DNA of 37,014 bases, from NCBI GenBank assembly GCA_919902765.1, contig CAKKRP010000084.1:1-37014 (forward strand), in the 5' to 3' direction. The stretch is from Gammaproteobacteria bacterium (GTDB lineage Bacteria; Pseudomonadota; Gammaproteobacteria; S012-40). The notes under the pieces are model-generated. The model saw nothing but the letters and a program-made list of their open reading frames with translations, did no database searches and was not told where the DNA came from. Every line of letters begins with the position of its first letter. Position 1 is the stretch's first letter. Shown one piece after another: positions 24,457 to 35,438 of the stretch. The position numbers and the translations under genes were made by a program.

Positions 24457-24488
24457 GTGGCGCGGTGGGTGCCCCGCTCTTGCGCCAC
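24457..24488 (+). terminator. Possible hairpin after the thioredoxin-fold gene
   Basis: GTGGCGC (24457-24463) pairs with GCGCCAC (24482-24488), and the 18-base loop can form an inner GCGG/CCGC pairing. It is followed by ATTCTTCGCTTC, not a clean T-run, so termination is uncertain. Confidence 0.3.
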
Positions 24489-24520
24489 ATTCTTCGCTTC
24501 CCAATCCCAATGTGAGTGAT

Positions 24521-24529
24521 TGCTATCAT
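24521..24529 (+). promoter_or_regulatory. Candidate extended -10 promoter for the mla operon
   Basis: TGCTATCAT matches the extended -10 form (TGn followed by a TATAAT-like hexamer at 24524-24529). It is in the 298-base gap before mlaF (24420-24717). No -35 match is seen, as allowed for extended -10 promoters. The rest of this gap contains an AT-rich stretch with ATTGC/GCAAT arms (about 24565-24581) and no gene. Confidence 0.4.
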
Positions 24530-24717
24530 AAAATGTGCGTGTTTTAGCGGGTGAGGCATGTGAATTGCTTTATTTGCAATAATTTAGCGTGCGCGCAGGG
24601 TTGGCGGCATGGTAAAAGTCATTTAGAATCCAGCGTGACGCGGCTCTCCCTGCCCGCGCCGCGCCTAAATATCGGTGGAGTAAATTTTGAGGGACGCTAA
24701 ACGACAACGGTGCATAC

Positions 24718-25536
24718 GTGAATGGTAATGCGGACGATAGCTTGGTCAAAGTGCGCGGACTATCATTTCGCCGTAATGAGCGCGTTATTTTAGAAAATGT
24801 CGATTTAGATATCCCGCGCGGAAAAATCACCGCCATCATGGGGCCTAGCGGCACCGGCAAGACCACTTTATTACGCCTCATTGGCGGGCAGTTGCCGCCG
24901 CTGCAAGGCAGCATCGAAATCGACGGTCTGAATGTGCCGGCCTTGAAGTTGCCGGCCTTGTATGAATTGCGCAAACGCATGGGCATGTTATTTCAAACCG
25001 GCGCCTTGTTTTCCGATTTAACGGTGTTCGAGAATGTGGCCTTCCCATTGCGCGTACACACACGCTTGCCCGAAAATTTGATTCGCGACCTGGTGTTGAT
25101 GAAGTTGCAGGCGGTGGGCTTGCGCGGCGCGCGGCGTTTAATGCCCGCCGAATTGTCCGGTGGGATGGCGCGGCGCGTGGCCTTGGCGCGCGCGATTGCG
25201 CTAGACCCGATGATGATCATGTATGATGAGCCGTTTACCGGCCAAGACCCGATTACCGTGGGCATCATCATGAAATTGATACAACAATTGAACACCACCT
25301 TGGGATTGACCAGCATTATCGTGTCGCATGATGTGCTGGAGGTGTCGGCGATTGCGGATTACATCTATGTCATTGCGGATGGGCGCGTGATGGAGCATGG
25401 CACGCCGACGGCCCTCGGTCGCTCGCAATCGGCTTGGATGCAGCAGTTTTTACAAGGTCTGCCCGATGGGCCGGCCCCGTTCCATTACCCGGCCAGCGAT
25501 TATGCGACGGAGTTGTTAGAGGCCGACGACGCGTGA
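24718..25536 (+). CDS. mlaF: Phospholipid transport ABC ATPase MlaF
   Basis: 272 residues from a GTG at 24718. Walker A is GPSGTGKTT (42-50), the signature is LSGGMARRVALARA, and Walker B is MIMYDEPFTGQDP. The residues ETGALF-like QTGALFSDLTVFENVAFP are typical of MlaF/TGD3-type ATPases that drive MCE transporters. With MlaE, MlaD and MlaB it moves phospholipids between the inner membrane and the periplasmic carrier MlaC. Its stop overlaps the mlaE start as GTGA. Confidence 0.95.
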   Translation: MNGNADDSLVKVRGLSFRRNERVILENVDLDIPRGKITAIMGPSGTGKTTLLRLIGGQLPPLQGSIEIDGLNVPALKLPALYELRKRMGMLFQTGALFSDLTVFENVAFPLRVHTRLPENLIRDLVLMKLQAVGLRGARRLMPAELSGGMARRVALARAIALDPMMIMYDEPFTGQDPITVGIIMKLIQQLNTTLGLTSIIVSHDVLEVSAIADYIYVIADGRVMEHGTPTALGRSQSAWMQQFLQGLPDGPAPFHYPASDYATELLEADDA

Positions 25537-26312
25537 TCTGGTTAGACAGTTTACAAGAATTTGGTCAAATTACGCTCAAGGCCATTGCGCGTATGGGGCG
25601 CGGCAATTTGTTTTTTTTGAGTGTGTTGCGCGCGCTGCCGTCGTTGCGCGGCGGCACGGATTTGTTAGCGCAACAGATCTACTCGGTAGGCGTGTTGTCG
25701 CTACAGATTATAATGGTCTCGGGCCTAAGCGTCGGCATGGTGTTAGGTTTGCAAGGTTATAATATGCTAGTGGATTTCGGGGCCGAGCAATCGTTAGGTC
25801 AGGCCACGGCCTTGTCCTTGGTCAGGGAACTTGGGCCGGTGTTGACGGCCTTATTATTCGCCGGGCGCGCCGGTTCGGCGTTGACGGCCGAGATCGGGCT
25901 GATGAAGGTCACCGAGCAATTGTCGGCGATGGAAATGATGGCGGTAGACCCGATCAAGCGGGTCATCGTGCCGCGTTTTGTGGCGGCGCTGATATCCTTG
26001 CCGATGTTGGCGGCGATTTTTTCGGCCATCGGCGTACTGGGTGGGTTTTTCGTCGGCGCGGGTTTGCTGGGTGTGGATAGCGGCGCGTTTTGGTCGCAAA
26101 TGCAATCCAAGGTGAGTTTTGGCGAAGACGTGCTCAACGGGTTTATCAAGAGCGTAGTATTTGGCGTGGTGGCGGCGTGGATTGCGGTGTTCGAGGGGTA
26201 TGATGCCGTACCGACCACGGAGGGCGTAAGCCGCGCGACCACGCGCACGGTGGTGGAAACGGCATTTGCCGTGTTAGGGCTGGATTTTATCTTAACGGCC
26301 GTCATGTTCTGA
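25533..26312 (+). CDS. mlaE: Phospholipid transport permease MlaE
   Basis: 259 residues from the GTG at 25533 that overlaps the mlaF stop; the frame is open further upstream inside mlaF, but that part is not permease-like. It is a multi-span membrane protein with the conserved MlaE stretch RELGPVLTALLFAGRAGSALTAEIG (residues about 89-113) and AIGVLGGFFVG. It forms the dimeric core of the Mla complex. The C-terminus TAVMF is close to those of other MlaE proteins. Confidence 0.95.
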   Translation: MIWLDSLQEFGQITLKAIARMGRGNLFFLSVLRALPSLRGGTDLLAQQIYSVGVLSLQIIMVSGLSVGMVLGLQGYNMLVDFGAEQSLGQATALSLVRELGPVLTALLFAGRAGSALTAEIGLMKVTEQLSAMEMMAVDPIKRVIVPRFVAALISLPMLAAIFSAIGVLGGFFVGAGLLGVDSGAFWSQMQSKVSFGEDVLNGFIKSVVFGVVAAWIAVFEGYDAVPTTEGVSRATTRTVVETAFAVLGLDFILTAVMF

Positions 26313-26321
26313 GGCGTACTG

Positions 26322-26801
26322 ATGATAAATAAACGTTGGGTGGAAATAGCCGTAGGCGGCTTTGTCGTGATCAGCTTGGCTGCGATGGTCATGTTGGCGA
26401 TGAAAGTGAGTAATTTAAGCGCCTTTAGCGCGGAAGGCGCTTACGAGGTCGAGGCCCATTTTCAAAATGTCGGCGGACTAAAAGTGCGCGCGCCGGTCAC
26501 GATGGCCGGTGTGCATATCGGACGCGTGGCGGCGATCGAGTTGGATAGTCAACGTTTTGATGCGGTGGTTAAGCTGGCGATAGACGAAAAATTTAATCGT
26601 ATTCCGCTGGACACCTCGGCGGCGGTATTTACCGCCGGTTTACTCGGCGAGCAATATGTCGCGTTGGAACCTGGCGGGGAAGAAAAGACGTTAAAAAACG
26701 GTGATCGTATACGCATCGCGCAATCGGCGATGGTGATGGAACAAATCTTGGGACAATTCATCTTCAATGCAGCGGCCGGTGACAAAGACAAAAAGAATTA
26801 A
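26322..26801 (+). CDS. mlaD: MCE-domain phospholipid-binding protein MlaD
   Basis: 159 residues. One N-terminal membrane anchor (about 7-29) is followed by an MCE domain: YEVEAHFQNVGGLKVRAPVTMAGVHIGRV, then FTAGLLGEQYVALEPGG. The tail is short and ends in a lysine-rich DKDKKN. MlaD hexamers form a hydrophobic tunnel on the periplasmic side of MlaE. The 3' end overlaps the following TolC-family frame by up to 35 bases. Confidence 0.94.
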   Translation: MINKRWVEIAVGGFVVISLAAMVMLAMKVSNLSAFSAEGAYEVEAHFQNVGGLKVRAPVTMAGVHIGRVAAIELDSQRFDAVVKLAIDEKFNRIPLDTSAAVFTAGLLGEQYVALEPGGEEKTLKNGDRIRIAQSAMVMEQILGQFIFNAAAGDKDKKN

Positions 26802-28167
26802 GCGTGGGTGCCGCTGTCTGGCGAGCGCGATTTGCGCCACATTGATGTGGGCGGACGCAGGCGCGGAGACCTTAAATTACGCCCAAGCACTGAGTTTAAG
26901 CCTGCAGCGCGACCCACGCATCGCAGAAAAAAATCATTTGGTGGATGTCGCGCAGGCCCAAGAGCGCGAAGTCGATGGCAACGCCGGTTTGCGCGTAGAT
27001 TTTAATAGTTTTCTCGGGCTCGCGCCGGCCGTGCGCGGTGGCTTGTTCGCCAATGCGGATTGCGGTAACGGCGTCGTGTGTACCAATCGCACGGATCGGT
27101 ACAGTATCGCGCAAGGCGTATCGCCATGGACCTATGCGCAAATCAGCATCGTCAAACCGGTACTGACGTTCGGCAAAATCGCGCATTTTCGCGAGGCCGC
27201 ACGCGGGCAGACGCAGGTTAAACAAGGCGATGTGCGGCTGCAACGCGCTGAAATCGCCATGGACGTGGCCAAGGCCTATTATGGACATCTCGCGGCGCGC
27301 GACGCCCACGCATTTCTCGACGATGTGCGCAAGACCGTCGCCAACGCCGTGGATAAAGTCGATCGTTGGTTGAAAGAAGGCAGCGGCGATGTCGCGCAAT
27401 CCGATGTCTATGCCTTGCAAACCGGTTTGGCGTTGGTGGAAAAATATCTCGCACAAACCCGTGGCCTGGAGGCGATCGGCATGGAAGGCTTGCGCACCTT
27501 AACCGGCTTGTCCGCCCCGGCCGAACTGGCGCTGGCCGATGCGCGCCTGCAGCGGGTGGCGTTACCGGCCTTGGATATTTCGGCATTGCAAGCGCAGGCC
27601 ATGGATAAGCGCCCGGAATTCGGGCAATTGGATGCCGGGTTGCACGCGCGACGCGCCTTGGTGGCGGCCAATAAGGCCGGGCATTATCCAAACGTATATG
27701 TCGGCGTGGCGGGCATGTTTTCTTATTCGCTGCGCCGTGATCGCTTGGATAATCCGTATATTACCGACAGTTTCAACGACTACGGCGGGACGCCGTTGGT
27801 GGGTGTGCAATGGCAATGGCAGCCGGGCGTGGTATCGGCCAAGGTCGCCCAAGCCGAGGGGGAGTTAAACGCGCTGATTGATAAGGCCGCGTTGGCGCGT
27901 CAGGGGATTCCATTTCAAGTGGCGGAGGCTGCCCATCAGGTGCGCGCCGCCTATGAAGCGTCCGGCAAATCGGAAGAAGGCGCGCGCGCGGCACGGCGTT
28001 GGATGATCACCGCCTACGCGGATTTCGATGCGGGCTTAGACAAACCGGAAAAAGTGCTTACCGCCTTGCAAGGATATGTGTTGGCGCAGACCGATTATTT
28101 GCAATCCGTTTTTGAGTACAATATGGCTGTAGTAAAATTGCAGCAAAGCGTTGGAGACTACGAATGA
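26767..28167 (+). CDS. TolC-family outer-membrane channel protein inside the mla operon
   Basis: 466 residues from the ATG at 26767; a GTG at 26779 gives a shorter start with the same signal peptide. A basic n-region (KTKRIKRG) and a hydrophobic core end near AGA. The mature part starts LNYAQALSLSLQRDPRI and shows the two-fold TolC repeat, with long helices such as GSGDVAQSDVYALQTGLALV and the C-terminal LQSVFEYNMAVVKLQQSVG. Such proteins form trimeric outer-membrane and periplasm-spanning ducts. Here it lies between mlaD and mlaC, overlapping both, so it is probably expressed as part of the Mla system. Confidence 0.9.
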   Translation: MQRPVTKTKRIKRGCRCLASAICATLMWADAGAETLNYAQALSLSLQRDPRIAEKNHLVDVAQAQEREVDGNAGLRVDFNSFLGLAPAVRGGLFANADCGNGVVCTNRTDRYSIAQGVSPWTYAQISIVKPVLTFGKIAHFREAARGQTQVKQGDVRLQRAEIAMDVAKAYYGHLAARDAHAFLDDVRKTVANAVDKVDRWLKEGSGDVAQSDVYALQTGLALVEKYLAQTRGLEAIGMEGLRTLTGLSAPAELALADARLQRVALPALDISALQAQAMDKRPEFGQLDAGLHARRALVAANKAGHYPNVYVGVAGMFSYSLRRDRLDNPYITDSFNDYGGTPLVGVQWQWQPGVVSAKVAQAEGELNALIDKAALARQGIPFQVAEAAHQVRAAYEASGKSEEGARAARRWMITAYADFDAGLDKPEKVLTALQGYVLAQTDYLQSVFEYNMAVVKLQQSVGDYE

Positions 28168-28784
28168 ACGTAAAGCATCGATGGGCAATAAGTTTATGGC
28201 TGGTCAGCGCATGGCTGGGCGCGGCGGCGGTGATCGCCGCCCCCATGCCGCCCAAAGAATTGGTCGAGCAAACGGCCAATGATGTGATCGCGAAATTAAA
28301 AAAAGAGCGCGCACAAATCGACAAAAATCCGCAGATGTTATATCCATTCGTCGAAAAATACGTATTGCCGCACTTTGATTTCGAACGCATGGCGAAATGG
28401 GTGTTGGGACGCAGTTGGCGCGATGCCAGCGCTGCGCAACAACAGCGGTTTATCGGTGAATTTCGGCAATTGTTGGTGCGTACTTATGCGTCCTCGTTGA
28501 TGGAATATTCCGAACGCAATATCCGTTATTTGCCGTTTCGCGCCGCGCCCAATGCCGCTGAAGTCACGGTGCGCTCCGAGGTCGAGCAACCGGGAGGATT
28601 TCCGATCCCGATTTCTTACGAGTTGTATTTGAAAGATGATCGTTGGATGGTGTATGACGTGGCCATCGACAATCAAAGTTTGATCGGTAATTATCGCACC
28701 AGTTTTGCGCGCGAGATCAAACAAGGCAACATAGACCAATTGATTAATAAACTCGCCGATCGTAATAAGCAAGGGAAGTCATGA
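28164..28784 (+). CDS. mlaC: Periplasmic phospholipid carrier MlaC
   Basis: 206 residues. A signal peptide ends AAVIAAP at about residue 26. The MlaC/Ttg2D domain follows with YPFVEKYVLPHFDFERMAKWVLGRSWRDAS and later DDRWMVYDVAIDNQSLIGNYRTSF. MlaC shuttles phospholipids between the inner-membrane MlaFEDB complex and an outer-membrane partner. It overlaps the upstream TolC-family gene and the downstream mlaB by ATGA. Confidence 0.95.
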   Translation: MNVKHRWAISLWLVSAWLGAAAVIAAPMPPKELVEQTANDVIAKLKKERAQIDKNPQMLYPFVEKYVLPHFDFERMAKWVLGRSWRDASAAQQQRFIGEFRQLLVRTYASSLMEYSERNIRYLPFRAAPNAAEVTVRSEVEQPGGFPIPISYELYLKDDRWMVYDVAIDNQSLIGNYRTSFAREIKQGNIDQLINKLADRNKQGKS

Positions 28785-29077
28785 GCCAAGCGTCTCTACA
28801 AACGCTCGCCGCCGGCCAAGTCGCCGTGCGCGGGGAATTGACGTTTTATTCCGTTCCGGAGTTGTTGCGCGACAGCAAAGAAGTGTTCACTCGCGGGCAG
28901 TCTATAGTGATCGATCTGGCGGGGGTGACGCGTAGCGATAGCGCGGGAATCGCGTTGGTGTTGGAGTGGCTGCGTAGCGCGCGGCGGCAGCGGGCGGAAC
29001 TGCGTTTTGTCAACGTGCCGGAACAAATGCAGGCATTGGCGCGTGTCGGCGGTGTCGATGCGTTGTTGGCGTGGTGA
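28781..29077 (+). CDS. mlaB: STAS-domain protein MlaB
   Basis: 98 residues, the size of MlaB. The STAS core reads IVIDLAGVTRSDSAGIALVLEWLRSAR. MlaB binds MlaF and is needed for assembly and activity of the transporter. The start overlaps the mlaC stop as ATGA. Its own stop lies one base before the yadG start, so the next transporter is probably translated from the same message. Confidence 0.93.
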   Translation: MSQASLQTLAAGQVAVRGELTFYSVPELLRDSKEVFTRGQSIVIDLAGVTRSDSAGIALVLEWLRSARRQRAELRFVNVPEQMQALARVGGVDALLAW

Positions 29078-29078
29078 T

Positions 29079-29993
29079 ATGGACGCCGTTACCATCGCGC
29101 ACCTACACAAGTATTTTGGGACCGTGCATGCCCTCAAGGGCATCGACTTTACGATACACGCCGGTGAATTTTTCGGCTTGCTAGGCCCCAATGGCGCGGG
29201 CAAATCCACGCTGATCAATATCATGGCCGGATTGGCGCGCGCCGCCGGCGGCAGCATCCAGGTGCATGGCCATGATGTCGTAAAACACTATCGAAAATCG
29301 CGTATGTTGTTGGGCGTGGTGCCGCAAGAATTGGTGTACGATCCGTTTTTCAGCGTGCGCGAGATGTTGCGCTTGCAATCCGGATATTTCGGTTTTGGGC
29401 GCGAAAATTACCCGTGGATAGACGAGTTGCTGACGGTGTTGAATCTGCAAGACAAGGCCACCGCCAATCTCTCTCAGTTATCGGGCGGTATGAAACGCCG
29501 CGTGTTGATCGCGCAGGCCTTGGTGCATAAACCCAAGGTGCTGGTGTTGGATGAGCCGACGGCGGGCGTGGATGTCGAATTGCGTCAAGCGCTATGGGAA
29601 TTCTCGTCGCGTTTGCATAAGCAGGGGACGACCATCGTGTTGACGACACACTATTTGGAAGAGGCCGAGGCCTTGTGCGGACGCATAGCGATCCTCGATC
29701 AAGGTGCGGTGGTCGCACTGGATAAGACCTCCGTTTTATTGGATCGCCATCCCTATCGTTTGCTGTGTTTGACCACGCAATCGGCAACAGTGACGGTGCC
29801 GGCGGCGCTTGCGCCATTGGTGCTGTCGCAACATGGGCGCGCACTTATATTGCGCCTACATCGCAGCCAAGATCCGGTCAGCGACGTGTTGGACAGTTTG
29901 CGCAATGCGGGTGTACAGATCCAAGATATCCAATTGCGCGAGCCCAAATTGGAAGATGTATTTTTACATATCACCGGGCGGGGACACGCATGA
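29079..29993 (+). CDS. yadG: ABC transporter ATP-binding protein, YadG-like
   Basis: 304 residues from the ATG at 29079. Walker A is GPNGAGKST, the signature LSGGMKRRVLIAQAL, and Walker B VLVLDEPTAGVD followed by TTHYLEEAE. It resembles E. coli YadG throughout, including GVVPQE and the C-terminal LRNAGVQIQDIQLREPKLEDVFL. It pairs with the following permease as an ABC-2 exporter of unknown substrate. The tight placement after mlaB suggests a cell-envelope role. Confidence 0.88.
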   Translation: MDAVTIAHLHKYFGTVHALKGIDFTIHAGEFFGLLGPNGAGKSTLINIMAGLARAAGGSIQVHGHDVVKHYRKSRMLLGVVPQELVYDPFFSVREMLRLQSGYFGFGRENYPWIDELLTVLNLQDKATANLSQLSGGMKRRVLIAQALVHKPKVLVLDEPTAGVDVELRQALWEFSSRLHKQGTTIVLTTHYLEEAEALCGRIAILDQGAVVALDKTSVLLDRHPYRLLCLTTQSATVTVPAALAPLVLSQHGRALILRLHRSQDPVSDVLDSLRNAGVQIQDIQLREPKLEDVFLHITGRGHA

Positions 29994-30751
29994 ATTGGCG
30001 CGGGTTTTACACCTTATTCGCCAAAGAAGTGTGGCGGTTTATGAAGGTCGCGGTGCAAACGGTGTTGACCCCGGTGGTGACGGCGGTGTTGTATTTGGTG
30101 GTGTTTGCGCATGTGTTGGAAGAGCATGTGCAAGTCTATCCGGGCGTCACCTATACGGCTTTTTTGATTCCCGGCTTGATTATGATGAGTGTAATTCAAA
30201 ACGCCTTCGCGAATAGTTCATCCAGCCTCATCCAATCCAAAATGAACGGCAATATCGTATTCGTATTATTGGCGCCGATTTCCAGTTTGGAATTTTATTT
30301 GGCGTTTGTGCTGGCGGCGATTGCGCGCGGCGTGATGGTGGGCGTGGTGTTGTATGCGGTCGCCTTGGGCTTTGCCGATTTACCGGTGCCGCATTTGGGC
30401 ATGTTGTTGGCGTTTGGCGTATTGGGCAGCGGCTTGCTGGGTGCCTTAGGCTTGATAGGTGGCATTTGGGCCGATAAATACGACCAATTGGCGGCGTTCC
30501 AGAACTTCTTGATCTTGCCGTTGTCTTTTTTGAGTGGGGTGTTTTATTCGCTATATTCCCTCTCGCCGTTTTGGCAAACGGTCTCGCGCTTTAATCCGTT
30601 TTTCTACATGATCGACGGGGTGCGGTATGGATTTTTGGGGGTGTCGGATGTCTCGCCGTATCAGAGTCTCTGGATCATCTCTTTGTTTTTTATAGCTATT
30701 TCCGTTGTTGCGTGGTTTATGATAGAACGCGGTTATAAACTCCGTCGGTAG
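29990..30751 (+). CDS. yadH: ABC-2 type permease, YadH-like
   Basis: 253 residues with six membrane segments. The stretches FLIPGLIMMSVIQNAFAN, LSFLSGVFYSLYSLSPFWQ and MIDGVRYGFLG match the ABC-2 permease pattern of YadH. It overlaps yadG by ATGA. The half-transporter pair would export a substrate from the cytoplasm or inner membrane; the substrate is unknown. Confidence 0.9.
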   Translation: MNWRGFYTLFAKEVWRFMKVAVQTVLTPVVTAVLYLVVFAHVLEEHVQVYPGVTYTAFLIPGLIMMSVIQNAFANSSSSLIQSKMNGNIVFVLLAPISSLEFYLAFVLAAIARGVMVGVVLYAVALGFADLPVPHLGMLLAFGVLGSGLLGALGLIGGIWADKYDQLAAFQNFLILPLSFLSGVFYSLYSLSPFWQTVSRFNPFFYMIDGVRYGFLGVSDVSPYQSLWIISLFFIAISVVAWFMIERGYKLRR

Positions 30752-30764
30752 GCGGGATTTGTTG

Positions 30765-30770
30765 TATAAT
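30765..30770 (+). promoter_or_regulatory. Candidate -10 element before ibaG
   Basis: A perfect TATAAT lies 28 bases before the ibaG ATG in the short gap after yadH. No -35 match is visible at 16-18 bases upstream, so the call is tentative. It could give the ibaG-murA-his block its own transcript. Confidence 0.3.
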
Positions 30771-30798
30771 CAAAAGCTCTTACGGCGATAGATGCGTT

Positions 30799-32324
<1,526 letters not shown>

Positions 32325-32334
32325 TTGATTATTT

Positions 32335-32985
32335 ATGAGCGACACCTTAACCATAGCCTTATCCAAAGGGCGCATATTTAAAGATACCGTGCCGTTGTTG
32401 GCGCACGCCGGTATCGTAGCGGCGGAAAATCCGGAAACCAGCCGTAAATTAATCCTCGATACCAATTTGGCGCATGTGAAATTGATTATCGTACGCGCCA
32501 GCGATGTGCCCACCTATGTCGAATATGGCGCGGCCGATGTCGGTGTCGCGGGTAAAGATGTGTTGATGGAGCACGGCGGCGACGGCGTATACGAGCCGCT
32601 GGATTTGTGCATTGCGCGCTGCCGCTTAATGGTGGCGGGTAAGCCCGGGGCCGTGGCGGGTAATCGCCGTTTGCGTATCGCGACCAAATATATCAATTCG
32701 ACGCGGCGCTATTATGCCGATAAAGGCGAACAAGTCGAGATCGTTAAATTGTACGGCTCTATGGAACTGGCGCCGTTAGTCGGGTTGGCCGACGCGATCG
32801 TCGATTTGGTGGATACCGGAAATACCTTGCGCGCGAACGGATTGATGCCGCTGGAGCATATCGCCGATATCAGCTCGCGTTTGATTGTGAACAAGGCCGC
32901 ATTGAAGATCAAATCGGCCTTGGTGAAGGCGTTTATCGGGCAAATGACCCATGCCGTTGAACGTCATACCGCAGCGACTTTGTGA
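32335..32985 (+). CDS. hisG: ATP phosphoribosyltransferase, short form
   Basis: 216 residues. This is the short HisG that lacks the C-terminal regulatory domain and needs HisZ for activity. It starts [22 protein letters not shown] and holds [10 protein letters not shown] and the phosphoribosyl-binding stretch [18 protein letters not shown]. It begins histidine synthesis by joining PRPP to ATP. No hisZ gene is in the window, so it must lie elsewhere. Confidence 0.96.
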   Translation: MSDTLTIALSKGRIFKDTVPLLAHAGIVAAENPETSRKLILDTNLAHVKLIIVRASDVPTYVEYGAADVGVAGKDVLMEHGGDGVYEPLDLCIARCRLMVAGKPGAVAGNRRLRIATKYINSTRRYYADKGEQVEIVKLYGSMELAPLVGLADAIVDLVDTGNTLRANGLMPLEHIADISSRLIVNKAALKIKSALVKAFIGQMTHAVERHTAATL

Positions 32986-33000
32986 CGGGAAAATTTCGCT

Positions 33001-34308
33001 ATGGAGATGCGTACACTCGATAGTCGCGATGCCGATTTTTGGCAGGTCTTGAAAGACCTCCACGAAACCGGCAATAGCGGCGCCGACGCGCAAACGATGG
33101 CGACGGTGCAGGATATTATCACGCAAGTGCGCAAGCGGGGCGACGCCGCCTTGCTCGAATATACCGCACGCTTTGATCGTATGCAGCTCACCTCGGCGGC
33201 GGAATTGGAAATTCCGCAGGCGCGTTTGGATGAGGCCTTGCAGCGCATTTCCAAAGAGCGGCGCGCCACTTTGGAATTCGCAGCAGAGCGTATTCGTCAT
33301 TATCACACGCAACAAAAACTCGAATCTTGGGCCTATCTCGAAGATGACGGTACTGTTTTAGGGCAGAAGATCACGCCTTTAGATCGCGTCGGTCTGTATG
33401 TGCCGGGAGGCAAGGCCGCTTATCCTTCGTCGGTATTGATGAACGCGGTGCCGGCCAAAGTCGCGGGCGTTGCCGAATTGATCATGACAGTGCCTACACC
33501 CGGCGGCGAGGTCAATGAATTGGTGTTGGCCGCCGCCGCCATCGCGCAGGTAAATCGCGTGTTCGCCATCGGCGGCGCGCAGGCGATTGCGGCGCTCGCT
33601 TACGGCACGCCGACGGTGCCGGCGGTAGCCAAGATCGTAGGCCCGGGCAATATTTATGTCGCCACGGCCAAACGTTTGGTATTTGGCGTCGTCGGTATCG
33701 ACATGATCGCGGGGCCGTCGGAAATATTAATTATCTGCGATGGACGCACCGATCCCGACTGGATTGCCATGGATATGTTCTCACAGGCGGAACACGACGA
33801 GGACGCGCAGGCCATTTTGGTCAGTCCGAATGAAAATTTTTTGGACAGCGTACGCGCCAGCATCGCCAAATTATTACCGCAAATGGAACGTGCCGACATC
33901 ATACGCAAGTCCTTAAGCGCGCGTGGTTTGCTGATTCATGTGCGTGATTTGACCGAGGCCGCCGCAGTGGCCGACTTTATCGCGCCCGAGCATTTGGAAT
34001 TATCGGTGGAAGACGCCGAGGGTTTGGCGGCCAAAATTAGTCATGCCGGCGCGATGTTCATGGGTCGCTATACGGCGGAGGCGCTGGGCGATTATTGCGC
34101 GGGTCCCAATCACGTCTTGCCTACGGCGCGCACCGCGCGTTTCAGTTCTCCGTTAGGCGTATATGATTTCCAAAAACGCACCAGTTTAATCATGTGTTCG
34201 CCGCAGGGCGCTTCCGATTTGGGTAAGCACGCCTCGACCTTGGCGCGCGGCGAGGGCTTGACGGCGCACGCGCGGTCGGCCGAATATCGCATTAAACCCT
34301 CGTCATGA
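33001..34308 (+). CDS. hisD: Histidinol dehydrogenase
   Basis: 435 residues, full length. Visible motifs are [54 protein letters not shown] and the zinc/catalytic stretch [12 protein letters not shown]. HisD oxidises histidinol to histidine in the last two steps of the pathway. It starts 15 bases after hisG and overlaps hisC by ATGA. Confidence 0.97.
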   Translation: MEMRTLDSRDADFWQVLKDLHETGNSGADAQTMATVQDIITQVRKRGDAALLEYTARFDRMQLTSAAELEIPQARLDEALQRISKERRATLEFAAERIRHYHTQQKLESWAYLEDDGTVLGQKITPLDRVGLYVPGGKAAYPSSVLMNAVPAKVAGVAELIMTVPTPGGEVNELVLAAAAIAQVNRVFAIGGAQAIAALAYGTPTVPAVAKIVGPGNIYVATAKRLVFGVVGIDMIAGPSEILIICDGRTDPDWIAMDMFSQAEHDEDAQAILVSPNENFLDSVRASIAKLLPQMERADIIRKSLSARGLLIHVRDLTEAAAVADFIAPEHLELSVEDAEGLAAKISHAGAMFMGRYTAEALGDYCAGPNHVLPTARTARFSSPLGVYDFQKRTSLIMCSPQGASDLGKHASTLARGEGLTAHARSAEYRIKPSS

Positions 34309-35393
34309 ACCCGCTGCAGGCACGCGTTGCACAGTGGGTGCGCGAGGATGTACGCGCGCTGACCGCATATCATGTGCCGCCTGCCGCAGGCTTGATCAAG
34401 CTCGATGCGATGGAAAATCCTTATGGCCTGCCGGACGCATTGCGTGCGGAGTGGGCACGCGTGTTGTGCGACGCGCCGCTGAATCGTTATCCCGACGCCG
34501 ACGCGCCGCGCGTAAAACATCAATTACGCGCAACGCAAGGCGTACCCGATGGATGTGACATCTTGCTGGGCAATGGTTCGGATGAGATCATACAAATGAT
34601 CGTCTTGGCGGTGGCGCAAACCGGGCGCGCGATACTCGCGCCGGAGCCGACCTTCGTGATGTACCGGATGATCGCATTGTATGCGGGTTTGCGCTTTGCC
34701 GGTGTGCCGCTACGCGAAGATTTTGCGTTGGATGTCACCGCGATGTTGGAGGCGCTAGAGCGTGAGGAGCCCGCCGTGGTGTTCCTCGCCTATCCCAATA
34801 ATCCGACCGGCAACCTGTTTGACGAACGGGATATCGCGCAAATTATCGAGGCCGCGCCGGGATTGGTGGTGATTGATGAGGCCTATGCGCCGTTTGCCGA
34901 GGCCTCGTATCTGTCGCGTGTGTTGCAGTACGATAATGTGGTAGTGATGCGCACCTTATCGAAAATGGGCTTGGCGGGCTTGCGTTTGGGTTATTTGGCG
35001 GGCGCCGCCGCGTGGTTACAGGAATTCGACAAACTACGTCTGCCCTATAATATTAACGTGTTGACGCAATTCAGCACCGATTTTTTGTTGCAGCATCAAG
35101 CGATGTTCGATGCGCAGACCGCCGAGTTGCGTCGCGCGCGCGATGAGTTATGCTTAGAGTTGGCGGCGCTGCCGAATTTTCAGGTGTACCCTAGTCGCGC
35201 CAATTTTATTTTATTGCGTGTACCCACGGGGCAGGGCACGCCCATTTTCGATCATTTGCGGCGACATGGGGTGTTAATAAAAAACTTACATGGGCAAGGC
35301 GGGCAATTGCTGGATTGTTTACGGGTGACGGTGGGCACGGCCCAAGAAAATCGCACATTTTTGGATATTTTAGGACACTATGTCGCGGCCTGA
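34305..35393 (+). CDS. hisC: Histidinol-phosphate aminotransferase
   Basis: 362 residues, fold type I PLP enzyme. [27 protein letters not shown] and the PLP-lysine region [14 protein letters not shown] are present in the usual order. It transaminates imidazole acetol phosphate. The start overlaps the hisD stop as ATGA. Confidence 0.96.
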   Translation: MNPLQARVAQWVREDVRALTAYHVPPAAGLIKLDAMENPYGLPDALRAEWARVLCDAPLNRYPDADAPRVKHQLRATQGVPDGCDILLGNGSDEIIQMIVLAVAQTGRAILAPEPTFVMYRMIALYAGLRFAGVPLREDFALDVTAMLEALEREEPAVVFLAYPNNPTGNLFDERDIAQIIEAAPGLVVIDEAYAPFAEASYLSRVLQYDNVVVMRTLSKMGLAGLRLGYLAGAAAWLQEFDKLRLPYNINVLTQFSTDFLLQHQAMFDAQTAELRRARDELCLELAALPNFQVYPSRANFILLRVPTGQGTPIFDHLRRHGVLIKNLHGQGGQLLDCLRVTVGTAQENRTFLDILGHYVAA

Positions 35394-35438
35394 CGTGGCG
35401 GCCGGTTAGTCACGATTTTGAATTATTGAGATGCCACT

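Noticed and set aside
25611-25618. Run of eight thymines in mlaE
   Set aside because: It encodes Phe-Phe in a membrane protein, and such codon runs are common. There is no sign of a regulatory role.
25799-26392. Minus-strand open frame opposite mlaE
   Set aside because: The translation is low in complexity (Thr, Ser, Ala, Pro) and lies antisense to the conserved mlaE.
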